Below are positions 14,482-23,188 of a DNA stretch of 64,000 bases, one piece after another. The notes under the pieces are model-generated. The model did no database searches, had not been told where the DNA came from, and was given only the letters and a program-made list of their open reading frames with translations. Within the stretch, counting starts at the first letter, position 1, and every line of letters starts with the position of its first letter. This DNA is from an uncultured Mycoplasmatota bacterium (GTDB taxonomy: Bacteria > Bacillota_I > Bacilli_A > RF39 > UBA660). The translations under genes and the position numbers were made by a program. Location: NCBI GenBank assembly GCA_900547225.1, contig URFW01000007.1, positions 9,452 to 73,451 of the forward strand, in the 5' to 3' direction.

Positions 14482-15306
14482 TTATTTTGTTAATTTATAT
14501 GATAAAACAAAGCTTACTATCATTACTGTGATCCCTGTTATAAAATCTAAATTAAAACTAAACTTAGGAATTAATGCTGGAATAGAGCCTATTACAAAAC
14601 CAATTATTATACTATAAGTTAAACCAAATTTTTTATCAAGCAAATATTTCATAAGTTTAAGAAGAACTATAACGCCAAATATTAATCCTAATATAAACGG
14701 AAGGATTTTATCAAAGGATGTAACTATAGCACTAATAGGATTTGACATTATAGATAGTACAAATTCATACATTCCAATTAAGATTAATAAAAAGGACCCA
14801 CTTATACCTGGTATAACCTTTCCTACCGAATAAATGAAACCCGATAAGAAAAGAAGAAAAAAATTAAGTATTTTAGAACTATTATTAATATTTATAGTAA
14901 GGTTAATTAGGTTTTTAGATAAATACCAAAGAACTAACGAGAATAAAAGAGTTATTAAAAACATTTTTACATTTATCTTTTCTGTTTTCTTTTTCTTTAT
15001 TTCATTAATTAAAAATGGAATACCACCTAGTATTAATCCTATGAATGAAAATTTTGTTATTATTTCATGTTTTTCATATAAAAACATCATTACATTACTA
15101 AACCATATAGCACCAGTTAATATTCCACTTCCTAAAACAAATAAATAAATTATATTTTTCTTGAAATTCTTAAAAAGATTAGTTAGAGCTGTTATTGATT
15201 TATCGTAAACACCAAATATAACCGCAATAACAGAGCCGCTAACACCTGGAATAATCATTGCAGTACCAATTAGTATTCCTATTAAAAAAAGATAAATAAA
15301 AGACAT
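14482..15306 (-). CDS. DUF368 protein, polyprenyl-phosphate translocase (PopT-like)
   Basis: A 274-residue protein with eight or more membrane helices. It has the repeated DUF368 motifs: I-G-T-A-M-I-I-P-G-V-S-G-S near the N-terminus and V-G-K-V-I-P-G-I-S-G-S in the second half. Recent genetics identified DUF368 proteins as transporters returning undecaprenyl phosphate from the outer to the inner leaflet, so the lipid carrier can be reused for wall synthesis. UppP, encoded at 52006-52821, would supply its substrate. The ATG at 15306 follows TTAGGTGAT; a longer frame from 15333 contains that SD. Confidence 0.88.
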   Translation of the reverse strand: MSFIYLFLIGILIGTAMIIPGVSGSVIAVIFGVYDKSITALTNLFKNFKKNIIYLFVLGSGILTGAIWFSNVMMFLYEKHEIITKFSFIGLILGGIPFLINEIKKKKTEKINVKMFLITLLFSLVLWYLSKNLINLTININNSSKILNFFLLFLSGFIYSVGKVIPGISGSFLLILIGMYEFVLSIMSNPISAIVTSFDKILPFILGLIFGVIVLLKLMKYLLDKKFGLTYSIIIGFVIGSIPALIPKFSFNLDFITGITVMIVSFVLSYKLTK

Positions 15307-15343
15307 ATAATCACCTAAGTAATTATATGCCATATAATAATAT

Positions 15344-16408
15344 CTATTCTATTGTTAAAGTTTGATTAGCTGGTTCTATTTGAATGAATGTATTACCATC
15401 ATTTACCACTAATTCTTTTCCGGTTGCTTTAACTTTGTAAACTGTTTTACTAGATCTTGACTGTTTAGACCAAGTAATTGGAATAGCATATCCTTCTGAA
15501 ATATAGTATCCATCACCTGTTCCAATGTTATTTAAATCTTGTCTTCCACCTGCATATCCATCGTTTAGTGTGTAATTATGAACCTTATAAGTTATTATGT
15601 TTTTAGCTGTGTACTGCGCACCTGTTACATAGTCTTTATGTTCTAATCCGTTTTGATATCTCTTATATACCTTGTTTTCAGAATCATATGAATAACTTGT
15701 TACGTGAGATGTTGAATACGGAATTCTAACCGTACTTGCTGGCACAGCACCTTCATAGTTTGCAAGATCAAGTGATTTTGCTTGATATGTTAGAAGTAAT
15801 TTTTGATTGGATGTTAATCTGTATCCTCTTTTTTTTGCTGCTTCTTTTATTTTTGCTATGCTTGTGTATGCTCTGTGCTCTTTTGATATTCTTCTTAAAC
15901 TATTATCCCATGTAAATGCACTTGAATTATTTGCGTTTACCGCTGGAATATTTAAAGTTTTAATATCACTTTCTGCTCTAGGACTCCAACCTATGTGTGC
16001 ATATATTGCATCATTTTCTAATGCATAATCTAAGTAATAGTGTCTTGATGATCTAACTGATGCAATTCTTTCTGTATTCTTATCTTTAAATACAGCCATC
16101 ATTCTAGTTATTCCGCCTTCTACTATCATTTCATATGTTATGTATGCATCTTGTATGCCTGCTTGGTATCCCCAAACTGCTTTGTTATTGTTAATCATTA
16201 CTGCAATTGGTCTTTCGGTAGAACTTAAATCAACTACTTTTATTTGTTCTTCTTCTTTTGTAATTTTCTTCTTTTTTGGAATTTTCTTTTCTATTTCTTT
16301 ATCATTTATTAGTAAAAAGCAGCCTAAAACACCTATTATAAGTAATAAAATTACAACTAATATTATTTTTGCTTTTTTACTCATTTTTTTCTTTTTTCTT
16401 TGTTTCAT
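15344..16408 (-). CDS. DUF3048 (YerB-like) membrane-anchored or lipoprotein
   Basis: A 354-residue exported protein: lysine-rich N-terminus, one hydrophobic segment (AKIILVVILLLIIGVLGC) and a long extracellular domain. The DUF3048 pattern is plain: R-P-I-A-V-M-I-N-N, Q-A-G-I-Q-D-A-Y-I-T-Y-E, G-G-I-T-R-M-M-A-V-F and I-A-S-V-R-S-S-R-H-Y-Y. The second half holds the Y-x-x-G-L-x-H-x-D and Y-x-A-G-G-R-Q-D stretches. V-L-G-C could be a lipobox, as B. subtilis YerB is a lipoprotein; otherwise the segment is an uncleaved anchor. Function is unknown. The ATG follows AGGAGA. Confidence 0.85.
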   Translation of the reverse strand: MKQRKKKKMSKKAKIILVVILLLIIGVLGCFLLINDKEIEKKIPKKKKITKEEEQIKVVDLSSTERPIAVMINNNKAVWGYQAGIQDAYITYEMIVEGGITRMMAVFKDKNTERIASVRSSRHYYLDYALENDAIYAHIGWSPRAESDIKTLNIPAVNANNSSAFTWDNSLRRISKEHRAYTSIAKIKEAAKKRGYRLTSNQKLLLTYQAKSLDLANYEGAVPASTVRIPYSTSHVTSYSYDSENKVYKRYQNGLEHKDYVTGAQYTAKNIITYKVHNYTLNDGYAGGRQDLNNIGTGDGYYISEGYAIPITWSKQSRSSKTVYKVKATGKELVVNDGNTFIQIEPANQTLTIE

Positions 16409-16465
16409 ATTACTTCTCCTATTCTTTATAATTTTATTATACTATTATTTAAATTATTAAACAAG

Positions 16466-16504
16466 AAAAAAGATAATCCAATAATTTATTTTAGATTATC
16501 TTTT
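16466..16504 (-). terminator. terminator of the flavoprotein gene
   Basis: Stem AAAAGATAATC (16468-16478) / GATTATCTTTT (16494-16504) enclosing the stop codon; T-rich tail on the minus strand. Confidence 0.8.
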
Positions 16505-17694
16505 AGTATACCTTCTGCTACTATTAAAGCGCTTGTAAAAGCCCAAGAAAGGTTATAACCACCACATATACCATCTACGTCTAACACTTCTCCAGAAGCA
16601 TATAATCCGCTTATTTTTTTAGATTCTAAATGGTTAGTAAACTCACTTAATAAAGCACCTCCCAAGGTTACCTGAGATGTTTCAAAGTCCCCGGTTGCGG
16701 TTATGTTAAAATGCATGTTTTTTAATGTGCATGAAATGTTTTCTAGTTCTGTTTTACTTATGTCACACATCGTTTTATTTGATAGTTTTAAGTTTTTTGT
16801 TATTACGTCTGCTACTTTTTTATTTAAAATACAGCTTATAGCATCAGATACGTTGTAGCTATCAAATTCTTTTAAATAACTATTAATATATGATTCATCA
16901 TAATCAGGAACTAAGTCTACTACAACATCTACTTTCTTATTCTTTTCTAAGTATTTGTTTACATATCTTGATAAATTAAATATACATATGCCTGATAATG
17001 AATCTTTTGTAAACTGTATTTGGCCCTTTTCTGTCAAAATTGTTTTATCATCGACGTTTAATTTAGCTACCACATCAGCACGGACTCCTTGTAAATCTTT
17101 TATGTATTTATAATTTGTTTTTAAATAAGTAAGAGATGGATATAGCTTTGTTATAGTGTGACCAAATGATTTTAATATGTTATATCCCATGCCAGTAGAA
17201 CCTGTTTTTGGATAAGTTTTTCCGCCGGTTGCAATAACTACTTTTTTACCCCTTAGGTTATTATTGATTACAAAACAGTCATTTTTATAAGTTACATCTT
17301 TTACATCATAGTTGTATATTACATTAACTTTTTCTTTTTCTAATGCTCTTTCAAATGACTTACAAACGGTTATTGCTTGATTAGAATATGGATATAATCT
17401 TGTTGATGTATCTTCTTTTTTTGTTAAAATTCCAAAGTTTTTAAGGTAGTTTAAATAACCATTTTCTTCTAACTGACTGATAAAGTTATTTAATGATGAA
17501 GAACTATTATAATTATCTATCGTTATGTTTGTGTTACCTAAGTTGCATCTTCCATTACCGGTTATTAATAGTTTTTTGCCTAGTTTATCGTTCTTTTCTA
17601 TTAAAGCTACCTTTAAATTTGGATTTTTATATTTTAATGTAAGTGCTAAAAAACACCCCGATGCTCCTGCTCCTACTATAATTACGTCATGCAT
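16486..17694 (-). CDS. NAD(P)/FAD-dependent oxidoreductase, BaiN/YhiN (HI0933) family
   Basis: A 402-residue flavoprotein. The N-terminal Rossmann motif is I-V-G-A-G-A-S-G-C, followed by the E-K-N-D-K-L-G-K-K-L-L-I-T-G-N-G-R-C-N family signature, a V-I-A-T-G-G-K motif, and the C-terminal G-L-Y-A-S-G-E-V-L-D-V-D-G-I-C-G-G-Y-N FAD-binding end. Members include BaiN, linked to bile-acid dehydroxylation in Clostridium scindens, but most are uncharacterised; I do not infer bile-acid metabolism. The ATG at 17694 follows GAGGTG. Upstream lies a run of three hairpins. Confidence 0.92.
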   Translation of the reverse strand: MHDVIIVGAGASGCFLALTLKYKNPNLKVALIEKNDKLGKKLLITGNGRCNLGNTNITIDNYNSSSSLNNFISQLEENGYLNYLKNFGILTKKEDTSTRLYPYSNQAITVCKSFERALEKEKVNVIYNYDVKDVTYKNDCFVINNNLRGKKVVIATGGKTYPKTGSTGMGYNILKSFGHTITKLYPSLTYLKTNYKYIKDLQGVRADVVAKLNVDDKTILTEKGQIQFTKDSLSGICIFNLSRYVNKYLEKNKKVDVVVDLVPDYDESYINSYLKEFDSYNVSDAISCILNKKVADVITKNLKLSNKTMCDISKTELENISCTLKNMHFNITATGDFETSQVTLGGALLSEFTNHLESKKISGLYASGEVLDVDGICGGYNLSWAFTSALIVAEGILKDNLK

Positions 17695-17724
17695 AAAAAA
17701 TCACCTCATGTATTTAATATATCA

Positions 17725-17826
17725 AAAAAGACTAGCATTTGCTAGTGTTTACGGGATTTTAAAGAGAATATGCTCTCTTCAGGGGGCTTTTATATTAAAA
17801 AAGAGGATTGTTTAAAATCCTCGTAA
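17725..17826 (-). ncRNA. three consecutive hairpins, possible leader or terminator array
   Basis: In minus-strand order: GAGGATT/AATCCTC plus six Ts (17826-17800); AAGAGA/TCTCTT (17780-17763); ACTAGC/GCTAGT plus six Ts (17746-17725). The last lies about 30 bases before the flavoprotein ATG, so it could attenuate that gene. The first could end transcription from the defence island. It may be a single structured RNA, but I match it to no known family. Confidence 0.35.
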
Positions 17827-17892
17827 TATCGACATATAACTCATATAGAGTTTAATAAAATTTAACTAAAAATTGATAAATTCATATTAATT

Positions 17893-17913
17893 TGATGGGT
17901 AGCTGATGGGTAG
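17893..17913. repeat. tandem 10-base repeat at the island edge
   Basis: TGATGGGTAG occurs at 17893-17902 and again at 17904-17913 with one base between, 20 bases beyond the helicase stop codon. It marks the 3' edge of the defence island and might belong to an old attachment site, but I found no matching copy at the other edge. Confidence 0.4.
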
Positions 17914-17932
17914 AATTTACTTGTCAGCTTTT

Positions 17933-19840
17933 TTATTGTAGCTCCACATCAAAACCTATTTTTTTAAATTTTTCTATTAGTTCTAACTGATAATCTTTAG
18001 TTTTTGACTTACTAACTAATATTATTAAATTTTTTCTTGCACGCGAACATCCAACATAAAAAAGCTTATAAGCAGATAATATACTTTGATAGTATCCTTT
18101 TTTTAAAAATTCTTTCAAAGCAGTAATCTTTTGCTTGATAATATAATTTTCATATTTTTCTTTAATTAAATCAAATAGTTCATAGTTTTTAATTTCATTA
18201 TACATTTTTGAAATAATTTCATTAATTTTATCTAAATGCATTTCATAAATTTCTTTATTTAATTTACTTATACTTGTATCAGTTAAGGCCTCAATCTCAG
18301 TTATATATTTAGTGTATAACCAATTGAAATTTTCTAAATCTTTTGTACTTATGTCATATTTACTAAAAACCTTATAAAACTCATATATATTAACATTGGG
18401 ATTAGATGATGATTCAGAAACAAATATAACATTATCATGTCCTTCCCCTTTAACGCCATGCTGTGTTGAACAATCAGTCTTTTTGGTATACTTAACATAG
18501 TTTAAAAATTCTTTTATTTTTACATTTAGAACAGCTTCATACTCTAAATTTGATGTAATATTTTCAAGATATTCTTCACTTATAAAATCAATCTTTAGTA
18601 AGAAATCCAGTATATTGTTATCATCATTATTATATTCTTCGAGAATAAATTTTAAATTTCTTTTTAAATCTTTGATTGAATCAAAATCTGTAATACTAAT
18701 CTTAGAAACATTAAATATTTTATTATATTTTTCTACTATTCTAACTATCTCTCCAAAATTTTTTTTCAAATACATTTCTATCATATAATTTATAATATAT
18801 AGCATTTTAAATAACATATCTTTATTATCATCAATATTATCATTTAACGCATCTGAAACATTATATTTACCGTTATGTGAATAATCTTCAATATTCATAA
18901 TGGAAGAATACAAATTAGACGCACCAATTTGAGTATATTTTTCTTTATTCAATAAAAACAATTTATAAAAATCATTAAATTTTTCTAGCGTTGATTCAAA
19001 ATTATCAGTAATTATACATACTGTTTTTGATTCTATTATATTTTCAGACTGTTGAGTATAATCGTTATCATTGTATATTTTATTCAATATATCTACGATT
19101 TTTTTTGATGATCTATAATTATTATTTAGACTTATACTTTTATCAAATGCTTTTAGTAAAATATCAAAGTCACAGTTATAATTATCATATATTTGTTGCA
19201 TTTTATCGCCAAATAAGTAAAGATTCATATTTGAATACTTTAAGCAATTATAAAACATTTCTAAAATATAAGCCGGAGTATCTTGATATTCATCAATAAA
19301 CACATAATCATACATATTAGATAGTTTAAACAAAATTTTTTCATACCTATTTGATATATTATATGAAAATTTAATTAAATCATCATGTGACAAACCACCA
19401 TATAAATAACTGTTAAAATTTGTTTCATTGTAGTAAATTTTTGAAATATTTTTTCTGATTATTTCATAGTTTATTTCTTCTCCAATTTTTTCTTTATATC
19501 TATTTAGTTTCTTTAAGTTATTCTCATCATCTACGTTTTCAACAATTTCTTTAATTTTGTAATCATATTCTTCAAAATAATAATTAATTACTTTATTATT
19601 TTTGAAATAATCATCCATAAATAATTTTAAAAATGAATGTATTGTGTATACTTCTATTTTATCACTATTATAGTATTCAAATCTACTCTTTAATTCTTCA
19701 GTAGCTCTATTTGTATAAGTTATACATAATATTCTAACATTTGGTTGCTTTATATTTATTTGCATTATCTTATTATGAATATAAGTAGTTTTTCCAGAAC
19801 CTGCCGGTGCATTTATTAAATAGCAATTATTCTTTTCCAT
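17933..19840 (-). CDS. UvrD-family helicase of a Gabija-type pair (GajB-like)
   Basis: A 635-residue superfamily 1 helicase with Walker A A-P-A-G-S-G-K-T-T (residues 10-18), motif Ia C-I-T-Y-T-N-R-A, Walker B Y-V-F-I-D-E-Y-Q-D-T, motif III L-F-G-D-K-M-Q-Q-I-Y, and motif VI Y-V-G-C-S-R-A-R. Its start overlaps the OLD-nuclease gene by 14 bases, so the two are translationally coupled. In Gabija defence, a GajA nuclease and a GajB UvrD-like helicase together block phages. This protein is longer than characterised GajB (about 500 residues), with extra helical sequence in the middle. Last gene of the island. Confidence 0.82.
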   Translation of the reverse strand: MEKNNCYLINAPAGSGKTTYIHNKIMQINIKQPNVRILCITYTNRATEELKSRFEYYNSDKIEVYTIHSFLKLFMDDYFKNNKVINYYFEEYDYKIKEIVENVDDENNLKKLNRYKEKIGEEINYEIIRKNISKIYYNETNFNSYLYGGLSHDDLIKFSYNISNRYEKILFKLSNMYDYVFIDEYQDTPAYILEMFYNCLKYSNMNLYLFGDKMQQIYDNYNCDFDILLKAFDKSISLNNNYRSSKKIVDILNKIYNDNDYTQQSENIIESKTVCIITDNFESTLEKFNDFYKLFLLNKEKYTQIGASNLYSSIMNIEDYSHNGKYNVSDALNDNIDDNKDMLFKMLYIINYMIEMYLKKNFGEIVRIVEKYNKIFNVSKISITDFDSIKDLKRNLKFILEEYNNDDNNILDFLLKIDFISEEYLENITSNLEYEAVLNVKIKEFLNYVKYTKKTDCSTQHGVKGEGHDNVIFVSESSSNPNVNIYEFYKVFSKYDISTKDLENFNWLYTKYITEIEALTDTSISKLNKEIYEMHLDKINEIISKMYNEIKNYELFDLIKEKYENYIIKQKITALKEFLKKGYYQSILSAYKLFYVGCSRARKNLIILVSKSKTKDYQLELIEKFKKIGFDVELQ

Positions 19841-21935
19841 CTAACCATACCAATCCTTTTTCTATGTAATTAGGTAACATATCTGACTGTTTAGATGTTA
19901 AAATAACAGAATACATAAAATCAACCTTATTACTTGAACTACTTATTATTATATCTCTTATACTTATGTCACTTTTTTTTCTAGGAACAGAAAATTTTAG
20001 ATTACTATTCTTGCGAAATTCAAGCCATTCTTCTTTTGTTTTTGTATCCCAAATCATCATATTCAAATATTTAGTTAACATAGCTTCTTCTAACGTTCTT
20101 GAATAATAATCATCATCGGTCTGAGTAAAAATTCTTATTAGATCATTATTATCAACGTTATTAAAACTTTTATAAATGTCTTTTATAGTATTTTCTGAGT
20201 TATCTCCTTCAAGTGATTCAATTTGTGAATCCGGATTTGTTAAAAAATTTGATAATTCTCTTTGCCCATAATTAATTGTTGCATTTGTAGAATTAGAATT
20301 TAAAATCTCATCTTTGCTTATAGCATCAGTACTATAATCTATATCAGTTAACACTAAAGTTTTTATATTCAAATATTTTAGTAAATCAAAGTAATTTTTT
20401 GCGTATGCACCACCAACTTGAACATAAGATATATAATCATTATACAATTTTTTATATTCTTTTTTTATAATATTTTTTAAAAGAATTCTTTCAGTATCAC
20501 CTTCAAATAGTATCGCCTTATTAGAAAAAATCAAATTAGGAAAGCCAACTGTAAAAAAGAAATTATAAAAATCTATTTTTGTTATTGATTCATCATATTT
20601 TTTCTCGGATATTTTATCAAAAAAATTTTTTAAGTCATACATCTTCGATTCAAATGCATTTTTGGTATTTCTTATAACTCTAATCTTTCTTATATCTTCT
20701 ATATTATTTACAATTTCAGTAGAATGCGTTGATATTATACACTGAGACTCATTACTACCATAATATGATAATATTTTTTTAAAAAAAGAAGATTGCATTT
20801 GCGGATGCATATGAGATTCAGGTTCTTCAATAATCATAATATTTATTTTAGATTTATCAAAATTATTTTCAAAACCCTGTTGGATCATATGCATATACAC
20901 CATATTACTATATCCAAGTCCTTGAGAATACTCTTCTAAATTATAAGCATCTACATCATATTGTGCTGTAGTTGTTTCTTTTAATAAATTATTAAGATCA
21001 TCTAATTCAGGATTAATTAGCAAACCAATTTTAGCAAAATATTCGCTACCTGATGTGTCACGTAATTCTGAGTTAAAATTTGACATACTCTCTTTTAAAA
21101 TGAATTCCTCTATATTATTTTCCTCCAATTTTTGATATAAAGAATCCGATATATTATTTAATTTAGTAGAAAATTCATCTTTTTTAGATGCAATACTAAT
21201 CATTGATTTACTTAATGAATAATTAGAATCATTCTTTTCATCATCTAATTTTCTTAATGCATTAATTACTCTTACATTAAATAATGATTTAAATTCACTT
21301 GTCTTAATAAGATTTTCATCAGAATAATCGGAATTAGTATAATAATATGTTTCATCAATTGATAATTGAAAGATTTTTTTGATAATTCTTTTAATTGATA
21401 ATTTTTTCTGATCTTCATTTGTATTTTTATTTTTATATCTAGATAATATTTTTTTATTATTTTCTATTAAATTCTTTTTAAATTTGTCTTCATTCAGACA
21501 ACACTTATACTTAAAATATATTGAGTTTGAATCGCCTAAATCATATGAATATCTTATTATATCAGTCAATCTATCATTTTTTTTGTCATATATAACCTGT
21601 ATATTTATAATTGGTAATATGTTTATATCATTAATTGGAAATTTCAAGAAAAAATCAGTTAATTGTGATGGCAGTTCATCATCGTTTAAATCTTTTTTTA
21701 TAATATTTTCATAATTTGTATAAAATGTTTTAATCCAGTCATTTAACAATTTAGTATTTAATTCTGATAATTCAATTTTGTTTTTATTATCAGTGAATAT
21801 AAATTTAAAAACCTCGACAATAGATGTTTTCCCAGCGTTATTTGGACCTGCAATTAATGTAATATCATTTTCCAAATTAAGATCAATATTTAGCAGTTTT
21901 TTATAATTATATATTTTTATTTTTTTTATTTGCAT
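19827..21935 (-). CDS. class 2 OLD family ATPase/Toprim nuclease (GajA-like)
   Basis: A 702-residue protein. Its N-terminal SMC-like ATPase has Walker A G-P-N-N-A-G-K-T-S, a signature near Q-G-L-G-Y-S-N, Walker B I-M-I-I-E-E-P-E-S-H and the H-loop I-S-T-H-S-T-E. The C-terminal Toprim nuclease has L-F-E-G-D-T-E and L-T-D-I-D-Y for metal binding. With a UvrD helicase directly downstream, this is the class 2 OLD/Gabija arrangement: GajA is a nucleotide-sensing endonuclease. Start at 21935 follows GAGGTG; an upstream ATG contains that SD. A 59-base gap separates it from the SieB-like gene. Confidence 0.85.
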   Translation of the reverse strand: MQIKKIKIYNYKKLLNIDLNLENDITLIAGPNNAGKTSIVEVFKFIFTDNKNKIELSELNTKLLNDWIKTFYTNYENIIKKDLNDDELPSQLTDFFLKFPINDINILPIINIQVIYDKKNDRLTDIIRYSYDLGDSNSIYFKYKCCLNEDKFKKNLIENNKKILSRYKNKNTNEDQKKLSIKRIIKKIFQLSIDETYYYTNSDYSDENLIKTSEFKSLFNVRVINALRKLDDEKNDSNYSLSKSMISIASKKDEFSTKLNNISDSLYQKLEENNIEEFILKESMSNFNSELRDTSGSEYFAKIGLLINPELDDLNNLLKETTTAQYDVDAYNLEEYSQGLGYSNMVYMHMIQQGFENNFDKSKINIMIIEEPESHMHPQMQSSFFKKILSYYGSNESQCIISTHSTEIVNNIEDIRKIRVIRNTKNAFESKMYDLKNFFDKISEKKYDESITKIDFYNFFFTVGFPNLIFSNKAILFEGDTERILLKNIIKKEYKKLYNDYISYVQVGGAYAKNYFDLLKYLNIKTLVLTDIDYSTDAISKDEILNSNSTNATINYGQRELSNFLTNPDSQIESLEGDNSENTIKDIYKSFNNVDNNDLIRIFTQTDDDYYSRTLEEAMLTKYLNMMIWDTKTKEEWLEFRKNSNLKFSVPRKKSDISIRDIIISSSSNKVDFMYSVILTSKQSDMLPNYIEKGLVWLDGKE

Positions 21936-21994
21936 ACGGCACCTCATTTTATAAAGTTTTATATTGTGACATTATGACGTTATATTCATATATA

Positions 21995-22516
21995 CTACAT
22001 ATATATTTTTTTCAATTCATCATTTTCATTTATAAGATTAATTACCCAAGGTTGTAAAAAATAAATTACATACATTTCATTATTATATCCAAAATCCACT
22101 GCCTGAGTACTACCTGCCATTGAAATAAAACCAAAATGCGCTAATTCGACTGTTAATCCGTCATTTTGATTAATTTGTAATGTATGTGTTTCGGCTTTAA
22201 TAAAATTTTTAAGAAGTTTAACTTTAGATTTTTCTGCATTTAATAAATATTTTATTTGTTTCTTCTTTAACAACCTATATTTTATATTTTTATCAATTTT
22301 TTTATATATTAAGATTGTTAATAAAACAATTAAAACAGAAAAACTTATTAAGAAAACAATTGAAACAATAACCCCATAATCATTTCTAAGATCATATATG
22401 TACATTTTTTTTGCTAATTTGTCAGGAATAAACAAAATAATTCCTGCAACTACTGACACCGCTGCTAATATATTTGGTGGTAATTTAATGAATTCTATAA
22501 AATCTTTTACCTTCAT
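21995..22516 (-). CDS. SieB-like superinfection exclusion membrane protein
   Basis: A 173-residue protein with two N-terminal membrane helices (LAAVSVVAGIILFIPD; VSIVFLISFSVLIVLLTILI). A basic linker follows, then a cytoplasmic domain K-V-K-L-L-K-N-F-I-x4-T-H-T-L-Q-I and G-F-I-S-M-A-G. The L-F-I-P-D end of the first helix and the C-terminal pattern match the SieB (superinfection exclusion B) family, first known from lambdoid prophages; stand-alone bacterial members are uncharacterised. It follows the GIY-YIG gene by four bases and precedes the nuclease-helicase pair. SD AAGGA. Confidence 0.65.
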   Translation of the reverse strand: MKVKDFIEFIKLPPNILAAVSVVAGIILFIPDKLAKKMYIYDLRNDYGVIVSIVFLISFSVLIVLLTILIYKKIDKNIKYRLLKKKQIKYLLNAEKSKVKLLKNFIKAETHTLQINQNDGLTVELAHFGFISMAGSTQAVDFGYNNEMYVIYFLQPWVINLINENDELKKIYM

Positions 22517-22520
22517 GAAA

Positions 22521-23188
22521 TTAATCCTTAATTACTAATTTTTCTAATCTATGTTGTAATTGATATAAAGTAATATTACTTTCTACTTCACCATTTAAGT
22601 CTTTAACAGCTTGTAATAAAATTTGTTTCTTTGATGGATTACTATTATTAGGTACTTCATTATTTGTTTCTTCTTCATATATTCCTAAAGTTCCATCATC
22701 TTTTGTTTTAGAGTAATATGTTTTATTTGTTAAACTAGATTTAAATTTTATTTCTTTAAAATGATGTCTGTTCTTAGATAATTCTCTGTTCTTTTCGGCT
22801 GTTTCTTCTTCTATAACTTCTTCTTTAGTTGGTTTGTATAAATGAAGTCTTTCTTTAGTTCCACTTATAATAGCAATGTCTTCTAACAATTCATAGGCAT
22901 CTTCTGGAGATATTAAATAGAATTCCCTAACTCTTACCTTATCATTAATAGTATCAATGCTTCTTAAATCTGCATTTAATTTATCAATTATTTTGTGTAA
23001 AACTTTATCTGCTGATTGAGTTTCTACATCATATGTAACATATAATCTAAACCCAAAAGGAACTGCCTCTGAATTATTTAATTTATTTATTCTTTCTTGT
23101 ACATTTTTTGAATATCCAATCTTAACATAATCAGGGAAAGATGGATTAGTTAATATATATATATTTTACCTACAATATTATCGTTCAT
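22521..23188 (-). pseudogene. GIY-YIG (T5orf172/MUG113) nuclease gene, off-frame by one AT repeat unit
   Basis: The ATG at 23188 overlaps the HNH gene stop (TAATG) and has SD GGAGGTG. Twelve codons later translation stops, because (AT)6 at 23153-23164 shifts the frame. With (AT)5 the frame would run on as G-K-I-Y-I-L-T-N-P-S-F-P-D-Y-V-K-I-G-Y, the exact T5orf172 GIY-YIG signature, to the stop at 22521, about 221 residues. No other stop or shift occurs. The C-terminal half is a charged helical tail. T5orf172 domains occur in phage and defence nucleases. The gene is switched off here, perhaps reversibly. Confidence 0.82.
23153..23164. repeat. (AT)6 tract, candidate phase-variation switch
   Basis: Six AT units within codons 9-12 of the GIY-YIG gene. 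Five (or eight) units restore the full frame; six give an immediate TAA. Confidence 0.75.

Noticed and set aside
17933..21935. RecBCD/AddAB-like repair pair instead of Gabija
   Set aside because: The partner of the UvrD helicase has an SMC-like ATPase plus Toprim motifs (E-G-D-T-E, T-D-I-D), not a RecB-type nuclease or RecC/AddB.
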